A stretch of 36,792 bases of DNA from an uncultured Alphaproteobacteria bacterium (GCA_905480575.1 CAJQQZ010000070.1:1-36792), one strand, 5' to 3'; counted from the first letter of the stretch, positions 16,215 through 25,616 are shown. The notes: generated from the letters alone by a model not told the origin. Program-made: numbers and translations.

Positions 16215-18098
16215 CTATTTCAGGGCAGATTTGCGTTCTTCTAATGTTGAAGCCTTTTCAGCATCGATCCACCAGTATTCAAGGCGGGCGCCTTCCCACG
16301 GCAGAACGGCGGGGCGATCAAACTTGTCCCAATAGAGTAAACGGTTCGATGAGAGATACCAATTGGGCACGACATAATCTCCCCAAAGAAGAACACGGTC
16401 CAGCGCTCTGGCATAGCTTTGCTGTTCTTCAAGAGAAGTCGCGGAGATCAAACCTTCAACCAGCTCATCCACGACAGGATCGTTCACGCCAGCGAAATTG
16501 AAGCTACCGGGATTTTTGACACCTTCTGAGCCAAAGTAATGGTATTGCTCTACGCCAGGAGATTGGCTTTGCGGCAGATTAAGACTGATAACGTCAAAGT
16601 CGTAAGTTTTAAGACGCTCTAGGTACTGAGACGGGTCAATGACACGGATAGAAGCATTCATGCCAAGACGCTCGTTTAAGATCTTCAGCCACGGGTTCAG
16701 GATCCGGTTAGAGCTGGCTGAGGCCTGAAGAAATTCGAAAGCAACTTGCTCGTTAGTGCCTGGGTCAATCAACTTCTTGTCTTCAAAGCGATAACCAGCA
16801 CCTTTAAGAATTTTCAGAGCTTTGCCCAAATTTCTGCGGTTTTTACCGGAGCCGTCGCTGACAGGAATATCGTATGTCTGTGTGAAAACTTCTGCTGGAA
16901 CTTGATCGCGGTACTTTTCCAAGATTTCCAATTCTAAGCCTTCGGGAAGGCCTGTAGAGGCCATGTCTGAGTTCTCATAGAAAGATTTGGTTCTCGTGTA
17001 TTGACTGTGAAAGAGTGTGGCATTTGTCCATTCGAAATCGAAAGCAAGGTTGAGCGCTTGTCTCAGGGCTTTATTTTTAAACACATCGCGGCGGGTATTA
17101 AGATACCAGGCCTGCATGCCTTGGATTTCTTTATGGTCAATCCATTCCTTTTTAAGAACACCTTGTTCAACGGCAGGCAAATCGTATCCGTCAGCCCAGG
17201 CAGCGGCTTTGTTCTCTTGCCAAATGTCAATTTCACCAGCGCGAACCGCTTGACGAATGATCTCAAGTTCACGGAAATATTCTTTGCGATGAGTGACGAT
17301 ATTGAACTTACCTTTGTTAACGGCAAGGTCTTTACCCCAATAGTTGGGATCCAATTCATACTCAATGAAGCGTCCTGGTTCGAACTCTTTGATTTTGTAA
17401 GGGCCTGATCCGACTGGAATATCTAAGCTGCTCTCCGCGAAATCTTTGCCGTCCCAATAGTGCTTAGGAAAAACTGGTACGGCACCAGCCATGGCTGGCA
17501 ATTCACGACTGCTTTTCTTAAAGGTAAACTTAACTTTGTCTTCTGATAGGGCTTCGGCTTTTTCTATGTCTTTCCAGAAAACAGTGAAAGCGGGCGCGCC
17601 CTTTTCACGCAAGATGTCGAACGAGAAAACAACGTCTTCTGCCGTTACTTTGGTGCCATCGTGGAATCGCGCTTCTGGACGAAGCGTAAAGGTTGTCCAG
17701 GTTCGGTCTTCTGGCCATTCGATCTCACCAGCCAGCAATCCATAGGTAGATCCATGCTCGTCCTGACTGTCGACTGTTAGCGTGTCGAACATCGTGGTGA
17801 AATCAGACGGACTTGGCCCGGTCATCATGCCGTAAGCATAGTCACCTTTCAGGATGAAACGGTGCAAACTGTCGAAAGAACCAAATTCGCCAACGACGAT
17901 GGAACCGCCTTTGGGTGCATTAGGGTCCGCGTATTCAAAATGCTCAAAATCGGGTCCGTACTTGGGTTCACCAAAGATGGAAACCGCGTGGCCTCGATTA
18001 ATATTCTCCTCGGTTTGACCTATCGAAACGAGTGAAACTGTTGCGATAGCTGTAGCAAGAAACAGCTTTCCTAGATCTTTACTAAGGAGCTTGAACAT
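16215..18098 (-). CDS. yejA: Periplasmic oligopeptide/microcin C-type binding protein YejA-like
   Basis: A 627-residue solute-binding protein (SBP family 5) with an N-terminal signal peptide (hydrophobic core about residues 12-27, cleavage probably soon after). GHAVSIFGEPKYGPDF and YADPNAPKGGSI follow, typical of the YejA branch. PSPSDFTTMFDTLTVDSQDE and FRLRPEARFHDGT-like segments place it in the microcin C binding group. It would capture peptides in the periplasm for YejB-YejE-YejF, encoded directly downstream. Upstream is the cytochrome c gene with a strong terminator at 18203-18239, so the operon probably has its own promoter in about 18100-18200. A possible pair on the minus strand is TTCAAA, 17 bases, TATAGA. 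Confidence 0.92.
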   Translation of the reverse strand: MFKLLSKDLGKLFLATAIATVSLVSIGQTEENINRGHAVSIFGEPKYGPDFEHFEYADPNAPKGGSIVVGEFGSFDSLHRFILKGDYAYGMMTGPSPSDFTTMFDTLTVDSQDEHGSTYGLLAGEIEWPEDRTWTTFTLRPEARFHDGTKVTAEDVVFSFDILREKGAPAFTVFWKDIEKAEALSEDKVKFTFKKSSRELPAMAGAVPVFPKHYWDGKDFAESSLDIPVGSGPYKIKEFEPGRFIEYELDPNYWGKDLAVNKGKFNIVTHRKEYFRELEIIRQAVRAGEIDIWQENKAAAWADGYDLPAVEQGVLKKEWIDHKEIQGMQAWYLNTRRDVFKNKALRQALNLAFDFEWTNATLFHSQYTRTKSFYENSDMASTGLPEGLELEILEKYRDQVPAEVFTQTYDIPVSDGSGKNRRNLGKALKILKGAGYRFEDKKLIDPGTNEQVAFEFLQASASSNRILNPWLKILNERLGMNASIRVIDPSQYLERLKTYDFDVISLNLPQSQSPGVEQYHYFGSEGVKNPGSFNFAGVNDPVVDELVEGLISATSLEEQQSYARALDRVLLWGDYVVPNWYLSSNRLLYWDKFDRPAVLPWEGARLEYWWIDAEKASTLEERKSALK

Positions 18099-18202
18099 GA
18101 ATGTACCTTTCTGTTGCCTTTCCAGTTTGGCTCTATAGCGAGTCTTTTGTTTTCTTTGAAGAATCTCGCTTGAACCACTTTGTTATGGTTACTCTTTGGA
18201 AT

Positions 18203-18239
18203 AAAAAAACGCCAGACTTATGACAAGCCTGGCGTTTCT
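18203..18239 (-). terminator. Intrinsic terminator after the cytochrome c gene
   Basis: On the minus strand AAACGCCAG pairs with CTGGCGTTT (18229-18237 with 18207-18215), further extended by CTT/AAG inside after one mismatch, followed by a run of seven T (complement of 18203-18209). This is a classic Rho-independent terminator about 45 bases after the cytochrome c stop. It separates that gene from yejA. Confidence 0.9.
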
Positions 18240-18283
18240 AATAACATCTTGGTGACCTCTTCGTGAGATCGTTGAGTTTTATC

Positions 18284-18847
18284 TTATTCAACTGGCGCTG
18301 GATTAGCGCTCAAAGTGTTAAGATAAACAATGACATCTGCGCGGTCTTTTTCTTTCTTCAAACCAGCAAAAGACATCTTTGTTTTCTTTGCAAACTTCTT
18401 AGGCTTGTAGAGGAAGGAGTTTAGGTTTTCAAAAGTCCAGGCTTCTGCTGATTTTTCTGCCAGTGATGCAGAATAGCTATATCCAGGTGCGGCAGCGATC
18501 GGGCGATTCACAATATCCCAAAGGTTCGGGCCAGTGGTGTGCCCTGCATCTCCATCAACCTGATGGCAAGATTTACATTTTTTGAAGACCTTCGCACCTG
18601 CTTCGGCACTAGCAGCAGCCAAAAGGGGCGTGATCGGGGCCAAAGTAGGTGCAGCCGGTGCTGTGCCGGTGGCAGACGCAACCGCTGTTTCCGGTACGGG
18701 ATAATGTTTTGCAGCACTGACCGCTTCGCTACCATGACCGTCACCACTTTCTGGATGGATCAAAGCCTTAGAAACGTAGTTAGCTGTCATCACGATGAAA
18801 CCGCCAAGTAGGACGGCGCCGATGATTTTGTTGCCTTCGAGCGACAT
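18284..18847 (-). CDS. Membrane-anchored c-type cytochrome (CycM-like)
   Basis: A 187-residue class I cytochrome c. An uncleaved N-terminal anchor (about residues 8-25) is followed by an Ala/Pro-rich linker (about 55-80), then the heme domain with C91-K-S-C94-H95. The distal Met ligand is M158 in TKMSFAGLK. GPNLWDIVNRP is the usual segment between them. The arrangement matches CycM/c552-type proteins that pass electrons from the bc1 complex to aa3-type oxidases; that role is inferred. ATG 18847 has AAGGA touching the start codon, but the family N-terminus supports it. It is transcribed alone, ending at the terminator at 18203-18239. Confidence 0.92.
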   Translation of the reverse strand: MSLEGNKIIGAVLLGGFIVMTANYVSKALIHPESGDGHGSEAVSAAKHYPVPETAVASATGTAPAAPTLAPITPLLAAASAEAGAKVFKKCKSCHQVDGDAGHTTGPNLWDIVNRPIAAAPGYSYSASLAEKSAEAWTFENLNSFLYKPKKFAKKTKMSFAGLKKEKDRADVIVYLNTLSANPAPVE

Positions 18848-18980
18848 TCCGCATTCCTTATTCGTCTGTCACAGAACTTTGCAGTCTTTAACCAAGAACG
18901 GCTAGGCTTGACAATAGTTGCTTATGCAGGGGGTGCAGGCAAATTGCCGCAAAGATGCAAAAACTTGAATATACGGCGTG

Positions 18981-19682
18981 TCATTCGGTGAAATCAGGGA
19001 GATTCATGGCCGCGATCTCGGTTTGGAACTGTTCTAGCGCTGTAAAACCCGTTTCATTCAATTGGTAGATACCTCGGTCGACCTTTGAAAACCAATCATA
19101 GTGATTCTTATTCATGATCGCGGCTGCGCGTTTTACTGCCGTCGTTTTTGCAACTAGCGAGGCTTTTGTTGGTCCGTTTTGAGAGAGGTATACACTGCAT
19201 CTGAGGGCATCTTGCCGGTAAGCGGTGACCAAGGGTTTGCCAGCTGACCCGCCGAGATTTGGATCGCCAGCTCTCGCTTCGAACTCTTTGAGAATACCGC
19301 TTTTGCGTTTGTGGTTTAGTCGAGGCTTGTAGGGTTCTGGCTCTAGGTGAATCTCTACGTTTGGGGCTTTGGTTTTGTGGAACTTGACGGCAATCAGCCC
19401 CAGTCCCAACAGACGGCAGAGTTTCACGACATCTTTGTACGATTTTCGCCAGCCTTTACTGGGCCCCTTAGCAACTGCCAGAAAAACTTGGTCACTGATC
19501 GCTTGGCGGCGAATGCCTTGGAAAACTAGGGGCAGATTGAAGGCGAGCTTCAGTTCGATAATCACCGGTGGTTCATCATCTTTGATCGCAACGACATCAC
19601 AATCAAGGATTTCACTTTTGACTTCATAGCCCCTTTCTTCGAACAGGGCCTTGACGGGTTGGTACAGATCAGTTTCGCGCAT
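18981..19682 (-). CDS. DUF2161 family PD-(D/E)XK-like protein
   Basis: A 233-residue protein of the DUF2161 family. The N-terminal half resembles PD-(D/E)XK nucleases: D29 in CDVVAI, then E43-x-K45 in VIIELKLAF, preceded by an alpha helix with a Glu. The C-terminal half (from about residue 145) looks like a helical winged-helix-type DNA-binding region ending in YDWFSKVDRGIYQLNETG. Its function is unknown; annotation as a phosphodiesterase or nuclease is by fold only. ATG 19682 has AAGGATCATC upstream. No partner gene suggests a restriction or defence operon; it stands alone, divergent from pheA. Confidence 0.82.
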   Translation of the reverse strand: MRETDLYQPVKALFEERGYEVKSEILDCDVVAIKDDEPPVIIELKLAFNLPLVFQGIRRQAISDQVFLAVAKGPSKGWRKSYKDVVKLCRLLGLGLIAVKFHKTKAPNVEIHLEPEPYKPRLNHKRKSGILKEFEARAGDPNLGGSAGKPLVTAYRQDALRCSVYLSQNGPTKASLVAKTTAVKRAAAIMNKNHYDWFSKVDRGIYQLNETGFTALEQFQTEIAAMNLPDFTE

Positions 19683-19818
19683 GATGATCCTTTTACCACC
19701 AAAGTTGGCTCGCGTGAATCGGCAAGTTCAGCGGACGGTTGCAGCGGTCGTTGACAGTCTTTGATTGCCGGTGATAGGTCAATCCCTCTAACCAACGTAT
19801 TCTCAACGGATCCTTTCA

Positions 19819-20691
19819 GTGAACCAAATCCTTGACGTTCTCAAGAACGAACCCAAAAAAGTTTCATTTCAGGGCGTACCAGGGGCCTATTCCAATATGG
19901 CTTGTAGAGCGGCCTTGCCGGATTGGGAAGTTCATCCTTGTCACGACTTTGATGAGGCCTTTGCTGCGGTAAAAGATGGCTTGGTTACGCTTGCCATGAT
20001 CCCAATCGAGAATTCAACAGCAGGGCGGGTTGCCGATATCCACCATTTGATGCCCGGGTCCGGATTGCACATCATTGGGGAACATTTCCAACCAGTGAAG
20101 CACCAGCTTCTGGTGAACAAAGGCGTTAAGCTTGAGGATGTCAAGGAAGTGAGAAGTCACGAGCAGGCTCTCTCTCAATGTAGAGACAAAATGCGTTCCC
20201 TTGGCATTGAGCCCGTCAAATTTCCTGATACAGCTGGTGCCGCTCAGGATCTGGCGTTTCATCCCAGACCTGATGGCGCAGCGATCGCCTCAAGATTGGC
20301 GGCTGACCTCTACAATCTGGATATTGTTCTGGAAGACGTCGGGGATCAAATCGGCAATACAACAAGATTCGTGATTTTGTCACGCGAAGCCATTCGACCT
20401 GAAGCAGGAGCAGACGATGCCGTCACATCACTTGTGTTTCGGGTTAAGTCCCACCCTGCGGCCCTCTACAAAGCGCTGGGCGGTTTTGCGACAAACGGCG
20501 TTAACATCACGAAGCTAGAATCCTACATTGTTGATGAGGCCTTCACGGTCGCTCAATTCTACGTCGACCTGGAAGGTCATATCGATGACGAGTCGATGCA
20601 GTTTGCTTTGAAGGAACTGGAATATTTCGCCGACTATGACCACCTCGGCACCTATCCCGCTAATGCCTTCCGTCGGAAAGCGGCTGAATAG
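19819..20691 (+). CDS. pheA: Prephenate dehydratase
   Basis: A 290-residue enzyme that converts prephenate to phenylpyruvate for phenylalanine synthesis. The catalytic domain has FQGVPGAYSNMAC (residues 14-26), PIENSTAGRV and NTTRFVIL near residues 175-185. The C-terminal ACT domain (about 200-280) includes NITKLESYIV, the feedback-binding region, in the variant usual in alphaproteobacteria. There is no fused chorismate mutase. The start is GTG 19819. Its stop overlaps the start of the EamA gene by one base (TAGTG), so the two are co-translated; the exporter could act on aromatic compounds, which is only inference. Confidence 0.95.
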   Translation: MNQILDVLKNEPKKVSFQGVPGAYSNMACRAALPDWEVHPCHDFDEAFAAVKDGLVTLAMIPIENSTAGRVADIHHLMPGSGLHIIGEHFQPVKHQLLVNKGVKLEDVKEVRSHEQALSQCRDKMRSLGIEPVKFPDTAGAAQDLAFHPRPDGAAIASRLAADLYNLDIVLEDVGDQIGNTTRFVILSREAIRPEAGADDAVTSLVFRVKSHPAALYKALGGFATNGVNITKLESYIVDEAFTVAQFYVDLEGHIDDESMQFALKELEYFADYDHLGTYPANAFRRKAAE

Positions 20692-21593
20692 TGACCACTC
20701 AGAGCCAAGAGCGTATTCCTTTTGGTTCAGTCCTTCTGTTAATCTTCGGATTATCTTTAGCGGCCCTGAATGGCGCTCTAATGAAATTCGTGAGCGGCGC
20801 GCTGCCTGAAGTCTTCATCGTGTGGTCTCGCTACACTGGCTACTTCATTATTATGATTCCGGTCGCTGTGTTTTGGACAAAAGGGGAGAGCTTGTTTCCG
20901 GTGCGCCCGGTTCTACAGTTCTGGCGGGCTGTAACATTGGTTGTGGGAACTCTGGCTTTTGTCATTGGGGCAAAAACCACCGATTTTGCAGACGCAATTT
21001 CCATTCTTTACATTTACCCGTTTTTGCTAACGTTGATGGCGCCGTTCTTCCTCGGTGAAAAAGTACCGAAAGCAGCTTGGCTCGGCGTTGTTGGCGGGGC
21101 TTTGGGTGTTCTGTTAGTGGCTAAGCCGACCTTTCGTGGCCTCGACATCGGCGCACTTTACATCTTGCTTTGTGGGCTGGCTGTTTCCATTCACAATGTG
21201 CTCAATCGCAAGATCGGACCTTTAGCCAACCCATTGATCACTTCGATGTGGGGCGCATTGCTTTGTGTCGCGATTTTGTCAGTGTTGGTGCCATTTTCTT
21301 GGCAAACGCCAACGCTGGATCAATTGTGGATCTTGATCGCTATTTCTGCATTGGCCGCCATTAGCCAGTCGCTGACTTTGATCGCCTTTGCTCGAGCACC
21401 GGGTTCCCTGTTGGCACCTTTCACATACACCGAAGTGATTTCAGCAGTTTTCATCGGACTAGCGCTTTTTGGCACGCTTCCCGGGTATCTCTCGTGGGTT
21501 GGAATTGGGCTCATCGTAGCGAGTGGTCTTGTCGTGTCCTTCGCGCCAAAATTAGGTCCGATGGTTTCTCGCCGTCGCCATCCGCCGTTTTGA
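20691..21593 (+). CDS. EamA family (DMT superfamily) permease
   Basis: A 300-residue inner-membrane protein with ten membrane segments and two EamA repeats (about residues 12-140 and 150-285). FLGEKVPKAAWLGVVGGALGVLLVAKP marks the end of the first repeat and FTYTEVISAVFIGLALFGTLP the second. The start GTG 20691 overlaps the pheA stop, which implies tight coupling to phenylalanine synthesis. Its substrate is unknown. It is a different protein from the EamA transporter at 1892-2809. Confidence 0.87.
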   Translation: MTTQSQERIPFGSVLLLIFGLSLAALNGALMKFVSGALPEVFIVWSRYTGYFIIMIPVAVFWTKGESLFPVRPVLQFWRAVTLVVGTLAFVIGAKTTDFADAISILYIYPFLLTLMAPFFLGEKVPKAAWLGVVGGALGVLLVAKPTFRGLDIGALYILLCGLAVSIHNVLNRKIGPLANPLITSMWGALLCVAILSVLVPFSWQTPTLDQLWILIAISALAAISQSLTLIAFARAPGSLLAPFTYTEVISAVFIGLALFGTLPGYLSWVGIGLIVASGLVVSFAPKLGPMVSRRRHPPF

Positions 21594-21676
21594 TCTCCCT
21601 GCGGTTACAAATTACATGACTTGGCAGGGGCAATCCGCTAGTTAAGGGAGGTTCTTCCATTTAGTGCCGAGCGTTC

Positions 21677-22363
21677 ATGTCTCTCTTTGCAAGCATCAGC
21701 AGAAAACAGCGTAAAAAGAAAATAAGAAAAGCGGTGACTTCCGGTTCGCTAGCTAGTCGGTTTCAAACGATCTACCAAGAGCGGTTTTGGAGTGGGGCGT
21801 CAGCCTCTGGGCCTGGCTCAACATTGGAGCAGACGACAAAAGTTCGCAGAAGATTACCAGGATTGTTGTTGGATCTTTCTGTTGAGACTTTGTTGGATGC
21901 ACCGTGCGGCGACTTCTTTTGGATGAAGCATGTTGATTTGGGATCCACGAACTACATCGGCGGCGACATTGTCCCTGAATTGATTGAAGATAATCGGGCA
22001 CGCTTTGGTTCAGACAAACGTCGGTTTGAAGTTGTTGATCTCGTTGCTTCACCTTTGCCGGACGCAGATTTGCTGCTTTGTCGCGATGTTCTTGTCCACC
22101 TATCTTATGAGGACATTAAGAAAGCACTTCGCAATGTTTGCGATTCTAACATCAAATGGTTGTTAACGACGCATTTCCCAGAACACGAGAATGAAGATAT
22201 CCCCAGCGGCCTTTGGCGTCCAATTAACCTACGCGCTGAGCCCTTCTCGTTGCCAGTCCCAACTGAGTTGATTGACGATACACCGAGTGAAGAGAATTTT
22301 TCACATCCCGACAAGACACTTGCTTTGTGGGCCGTCAGTGATCTGCGAGAGTATTTGGGTTAA
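21677..22363 (+). CDS. Class I SAM-dependent methyltransferase
   Basis: A 228-residue protein with a Rossmann methyltransferase core. Motif I is LLDAPCGDFFWM (about residues 72-84), the acidic residue after strand 2 is in YIGGDIVPELI, and the later motif is DLLLCRDVLVHLSYEDI. The N-terminus is strongly basic (SRKQRKKKIRKAV). The substrate is unknown. It starts 83 bases after the EamA gene and may be in the same transcript; its stop interlocks with the nudC stop (TTAA at 22360-22363). Confidence 0.8.
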   Translation: MSLFASISRKQRKKKIRKAVTSGSLASRFQTIYQERFWSGASASGPGSTLEQTTKVRRRLPGLLLDLSVETLLDAPCGDFFWMKHVDLGSTNYIGGDIVPELIEDNRARFGSDKRRFEVVDLVASPLPDADLLLCRDVLVHLSYEDIKKALRNVCDSNIKWLLTTHFPEHENEDIPSGLWRPINLRAEPFSLPVPTELIDDTPSEENFSHPDKTLALWAVSDLREYLG

Positions 22364-23274
22364 GTATTTCCCTTAATCCAATCGTCCAGTATAGCCCGGG
22401 CAATCGAGTCGACTCGAGGGAGTCCGAGAACTTCTTCATCGACGGCTTTTGCTATGTCAGCTGGCGTATACCAATCTGCTTCTGACAGCTCTTCTTTGTT
22501 CACAGTCATGGCTTCAGTTTTTGCCGTCACCGTGTATCCGAGCATGATCGAAGACGAAAAGGGCCAGGGTTGAGAGGAGTGATAGCGGATGTTTTCGATT
22601 TCCAAGCCAACTTCTTCCCAAACCTCTCTTGCGACCGCTTGCTCTAAACTTTCGCCGGGTTCAACGAAGCCTGCGAGAATGGATCTTAGTTTCTCTGGGA
22701 AGTTTGGATTAGAGGCCAACAAAACGCGGCCCTCATATTCAACCAACATGATGACCGCAGGGTTGATGCGTGGGAAGTGTTCGGTTTTACAATCGTCATT
22801 TGAGCAGCGTCTCGCGTGACCCGCCGACTTCGACGTCGTTCTGGTGCCACATCGACCGCAAAACTTGGCATCCTTGTGCCATCTCAGCAAGGTCTGAGCG
22901 TAGGCGATGATGGAGGCATCGTCGGCGGAAAGGCTGAGGCCAGCTCCTCTAAGATCAACGCATGACAAGTGGTCATCAAACCAGTCTTGCTCATCCAACG
23001 GCTCTATCGCACTGATGTCGACCGCCGCCAGCGTTTGCCCTTTGTGGGATTGGCCGAGGTAGATCATCTGGGGGCTTTGGAGATCCAAGGCGTCTAACTC
23101 AGCATAAGAAAAATAGCGCGGAGTCGTCCGGTCCTTGGAGGTGAAGACCCGGTCATTCCAAACGGGCACAAAAAGACAATCATCCGCCTTCAGGCGATTC
23201 TCCATTTTCTCATCATCATCACGAAAATGAGCCATACGATCAAAGCCAGAAGTGGCGTAAAAATGCGGTTGCAT
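22360..23274 (-). CDS. nudC: NAD(+) diphosphatase NudC
   Basis: A 304-residue Nudix enzyme that hydrolyses NADH/NAD+ and can remove NAD caps from RNA. A zinc ribbon is formed by C139, C142, C157 and C162. The Nudix box starts at G202 (GFVEPGESLEQAVAREVWEEVG) and is complete, and the NudC signature SQPWPFS follows at about 234-240. The N-terminal domain is also of NudC type. It is convergent with the methyltransferase, sharing a 4-base stop overlap. Its start is about 90 bases from the SRP RNA gene on the other strand. Confidence 0.93.
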   Translation of the reverse strand: MQPHFYATSGFDRMAHFRDDDEKMENRLKADDCLFVPVWNDRVFTSKDRTTPRYFSYAELDALDLQSPQMIYLGQSHKGQTLAAVDISAIEPLDEQDWFDDHLSCVDLRGAGLSLSADDASIIAYAQTLLRWHKDAKFCGRCGTRTTSKSAGHARRCSNDDCKTEHFPRINPAVIMLVEYEGRVLLASNPNFPEKLRSILAGFVEPGESLEQAVAREVWEEVGLEIENIRYHSSQPWPFSSSIMLGYTVTAKTEAMTVNKEELSEADWYTPADIAKAVDEEVLGLPRVDSIARAILDDWIKGNT

Positions 23275-23362
23275 AGGAATGAGGGATCTTTCTGTTAGAC
23301 TTCCTCTATCCTTGCCCTTTCAGGCCTTGCATGTGAAGCAAAAAAAGGGAATAAGGGCCGAC

Positions 23363-23456
23363 GAGGAATTGCTTTTGGGCACACTGCCCGCCAACCCGGT
23401 CAGGTCCGGAAGGAAGCAGCCGTAACGAGTTCGTGTGGGTCAGATGTCAATTCCTC
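23363..23456 (+). ncRNA. ffs: Small (4.5S-type) signal recognition particle RNA
   Basis: The conserved SRP domain IV sequence is present: GGTCAGGTCCGGAAGGAAGC (23399-23418) with the GGAA tetraloop and the asymmetric loop. The ends pair as GAGGAATTG (23363-23371) with CAATTCCTC (23448-23456), giving a 94-nt hairpin. It would bind Ffh to deliver membrane proteins to the translocon. Position just upstream of dnaX-ybaB-recR is common in alphaproteobacteria. The ends are inferred from pairing. Confidence 0.95.
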
Positions 23457-23480
23457 ACTTTACCTGCCAAAAAGTTATCC

Positions 23481-25277
23481 ATGGTCGATTCAGAAGAAAA
23501 CTTATCCGCGCCGCTGAGCGAATCCAAACACCAGGTTTTGGCGCGAAAATATCGACCGACTGACTTTAAGTCGTTGATGGGCCAGGACGCCCTTGTACAA
23601 ACTCTGCAAAACGCTATCCGCTCTAATCGTTTGGCACACGCCTATGTGCTAACTGGCGTGCGGGGTGTTGGCAAAACGACGACCGCTCGTATTATTGCTA
23701 AGGCGCTGAATTGTGTCGGAGCTGATGGCAACGGCACAGGCCCTGCTATTGATCCCTGTGGTGTTTGCGAACAATGCGTGGCGATTGCCGAAGATCGTCA
23801 TGTTGATGTCATGGAGATGGATGCCGCCAGTCGCACCGGTGTTGATGACATTCGAGAACTGATCGACGGTGTTCGCTACAAGCCCGTGTCAGGCCGGTTC
23901 AAAGTCTACATCATCGACGAAGTTCACATGCTGTCCAAGAATGCGTTCAACGCTTTGTTGAAGACGCTGGAAGAACCGCCGGAACATGTGAAGTTCGTTA
24001 TGGCGACGACAGAAATTCGCAAGGTCCCAGTGACGGTGTTGTCTCGTTGTCAGCGCTTTGATCTTCGTCGTTACACAACGGCATTGCTGCAAAATCATTT
24101 CGCCAAGATTGCTGAAAAAGAAGGCATCGAAGTTGATCAAGACGCGCTCGCGATCATCGCAAGAGCGGCTGATGGCTCGGCGCGTGACGGCCTTTCTGTT
24201 CTGGACCAGGCCTTTTCACTGACGACTGAGAAAGTCGATGTGGAATTGATCCAGTCGATGTTGGGTCTGTCTGATCGCGAGACCCTGTTTGATCTCTTTG
24301 AAGCTTTGTTATCAGGCGAGCTTGCTAAAGCGTTAGATTTGTCGGGTAGAATGTTTGAACTCGGTGGTGATCCCTTGTTGATCTTGCGGGATCTGGCAGA
24401 TCTCACACATTGGGTAACACGCGCTAAAGTGACACCAGCGATCATCAATGAGCCGGGTTTGGCCGAAGCTGAGAAAACGCGCGGCAGCGCCTTTGCCCAA
24501 AAATTGACGTTACCAGACTTGACGCGATGTTGGCAGCTGCTTTTGAAAGGCATTGCCGAAGTTCAAACGGCGCCTAATCCTGAACAAGCGGCAGAGATGT
24601 TGCTGATACGGCTGGCTCACGCTTCGACTTTACCGTCGCCAGAAGATCTGGTTAAGCAGCTTCAGTCCGGTCCTGGTACGCCTGCGATGGGAAGCCCAGC
24701 TGGTGGTTCAAGTGGCGGTGGAGGACAAGGTCAGATGGTGTCCGCCGTTGGACAATCTCATCAGAACCACCCAGGGCAGTGGCAAGAGGCTCCCAAGGGC
24801 AACACCATGCGATTGGTGACGAACCCGGACCCGATCGTGGCTCCCGAACCGCAAAAACAAGAAGCTCAAGCGGTAGGGCTGGCGTCTTTTGAAGAGCTTG
24901 TTGCTTTGTTTGCCGAGAAACGAGAGATTATTGTTGCTGATCATCTTCGTCGTGATGTTCATCTTGTGCAGTTTGGCAAAAACAGACTTTCCATCCGGTT
25001 GGCGGACACGGCTCCGCGAACTTTGATTGCGCAGCTTTCCGCCGCTTTGAAAGAGATAACCGGCCAAGCCTGGATGGTGGCAAGCTCTGACGAGCGTGGC
25101 AAACCAACGCTTTTCGAGCAAGAAGCGGCAGCCAAAGAAGCCAAGCGTCAGGAAGTTTTGCAACATCCCTTTATTCGCGCAGCCATGGAAACATTCCCAG
25201 GTGCTAAAATCGCGGAAGTCAGAAAGATCCCTCGCAAGTTGCCCAGCGACGGTAACGGTGAGACAAATGAGGACTAG
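23481..25277 (+). CDS. dnaX: DNA polymerase III subunit gamma/tau
   Basis: The clamp-loader ATPase. Walker A GVRGVGKT is at residues 59-66, a zinc module follows with CGVCEQC, the Walker B-like IIDEVHML and sensor TEIRKVP are present. The C-terminus (about 400 onward) has a Gly/Ser/Gln-rich linker (about residues 410-450) before a helical tail that binds the polymerase. The frame is open to GTG 23433, but that start lies inside the SRP RNA; ATG 23481 gives the normal N-terminus and 598 residues. I saw no obvious programmed frameshift site. ybaB follows after six bases and recR after that, forming an operon. Confidence 0.95.
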   Translation: MVDSEENLSAPLSESKHQVLARKYRPTDFKSLMGQDALVQTLQNAIRSNRLAHAYVLTGVRGVGKTTTARIIAKALNCVGADGNGTGPAIDPCGVCEQCVAIAEDRHVDVMEMDAASRTGVDDIRELIDGVRYKPVSGRFKVYIIDEVHMLSKNAFNALLKTLEEPPEHVKFVMATTEIRKVPVTVLSRCQRFDLRRYTTALLQNHFAKIAEKEGIEVDQDALAIIARAADGSARDGLSVLDQAFSLTTEKVDVELIQSMLGLSDRETLFDLFEALLSGELAKALDLSGRMFELGGDPLLILRDLADLTHWVTRAKVTPAIINEPGLAEAEKTRGSAFAQKLTLPDLTRCWQLLLKGIAEVQTAPNPEQAAEMLLIRLAHASTLPSPEDLVKQLQSGPGTPAMGSPAGGSSGGGGQGQMVSAVGQSHQNHPGQWQEAPKGNTMRLVTNPDPIVAPEPQKQEAQAVGLASFEELVALFAEKREIIVADHLRRDVHLVQFGKNRLSIRLADTAPRTLIAQLSAALKEITGQAWMVASSDERGKPTLFEQEAAAKEAKRQEVLQHPFIRAAMETFPGAKIAEVRKIPRKLPSDGNGETNED

Positions 25278-25283
25278 AAGACC

Positions 25284-25607
25284 ATGAAAAATATCACTCA
25301 AATGATGAAGCAAGCCCAGGCAATGCAGGGCAAGATGCAGGAAATGCAGCAGGAACTTGAAGAATTAGAAGTCTCCGGTGAGTCAGGTGGTGGTATGGTG
25401 AAGGCTGTCATCTCTGGAAAAGGCCGTCTGCGCAAACTATCGATCGATCCGTCGATCGTGACACCAGACGATACAGAGATGATGGAAGATCTGATTGTTG
25501 CGGCAATCAACGATGCTAAGGACAAGTCCGAGGCTGCTGCTCAAGAAAAAATGGGTGCGCTGACCGGTGGCTTGCCTTTGCCTCCCGGTTTTAAGATGCC
25601 GTTCTAA
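25284..25607 (+). CDS. YbaB/EbfC family nucleoid-associated protein
   Basis: A 107-residue DNA-binding protein. The N-terminal helix MMKQAQAMQGKMQEMQQELE is a coiled-coil-like amphipathic segment, followed by the VKAVISGKGRLRKLSIDPS strand region and a C-terminal helix. It dimerises and binds DNA as a tweezer-like structure in relatives. It lies between dnaX and recR, a conserved order, and starts six bases after the dnaX stop. Confidence 0.95.
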   Translation: MKNITQMMKQAQAMQGKMQEMQQELEELEVSGESGGGMVKAVISGKGRLRKLSIDPSIVTPDDTEMMEDLIVAAINDAKDKSEAAAQEKMGALTGGLPLPPGFKMPF

Positions 25608-25616
25608 GCCACCTGA

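Noticed and set aside
18981-19682. Restriction or defence nuclease system around the DUF2161 protein
   Set aside because: The PD-(D/E)XK-like motif is there, but no methyltransferase, helicase or toxin-antitoxin partner adjoins it, and the family is a common chromosomal one.
23433-23480. Upstream GTG start for dnaX
   Set aside because: It would begin inside the SRP RNA and adds a 16-residue stretch unlike DnaX N-termini; ATG 23481 is better.
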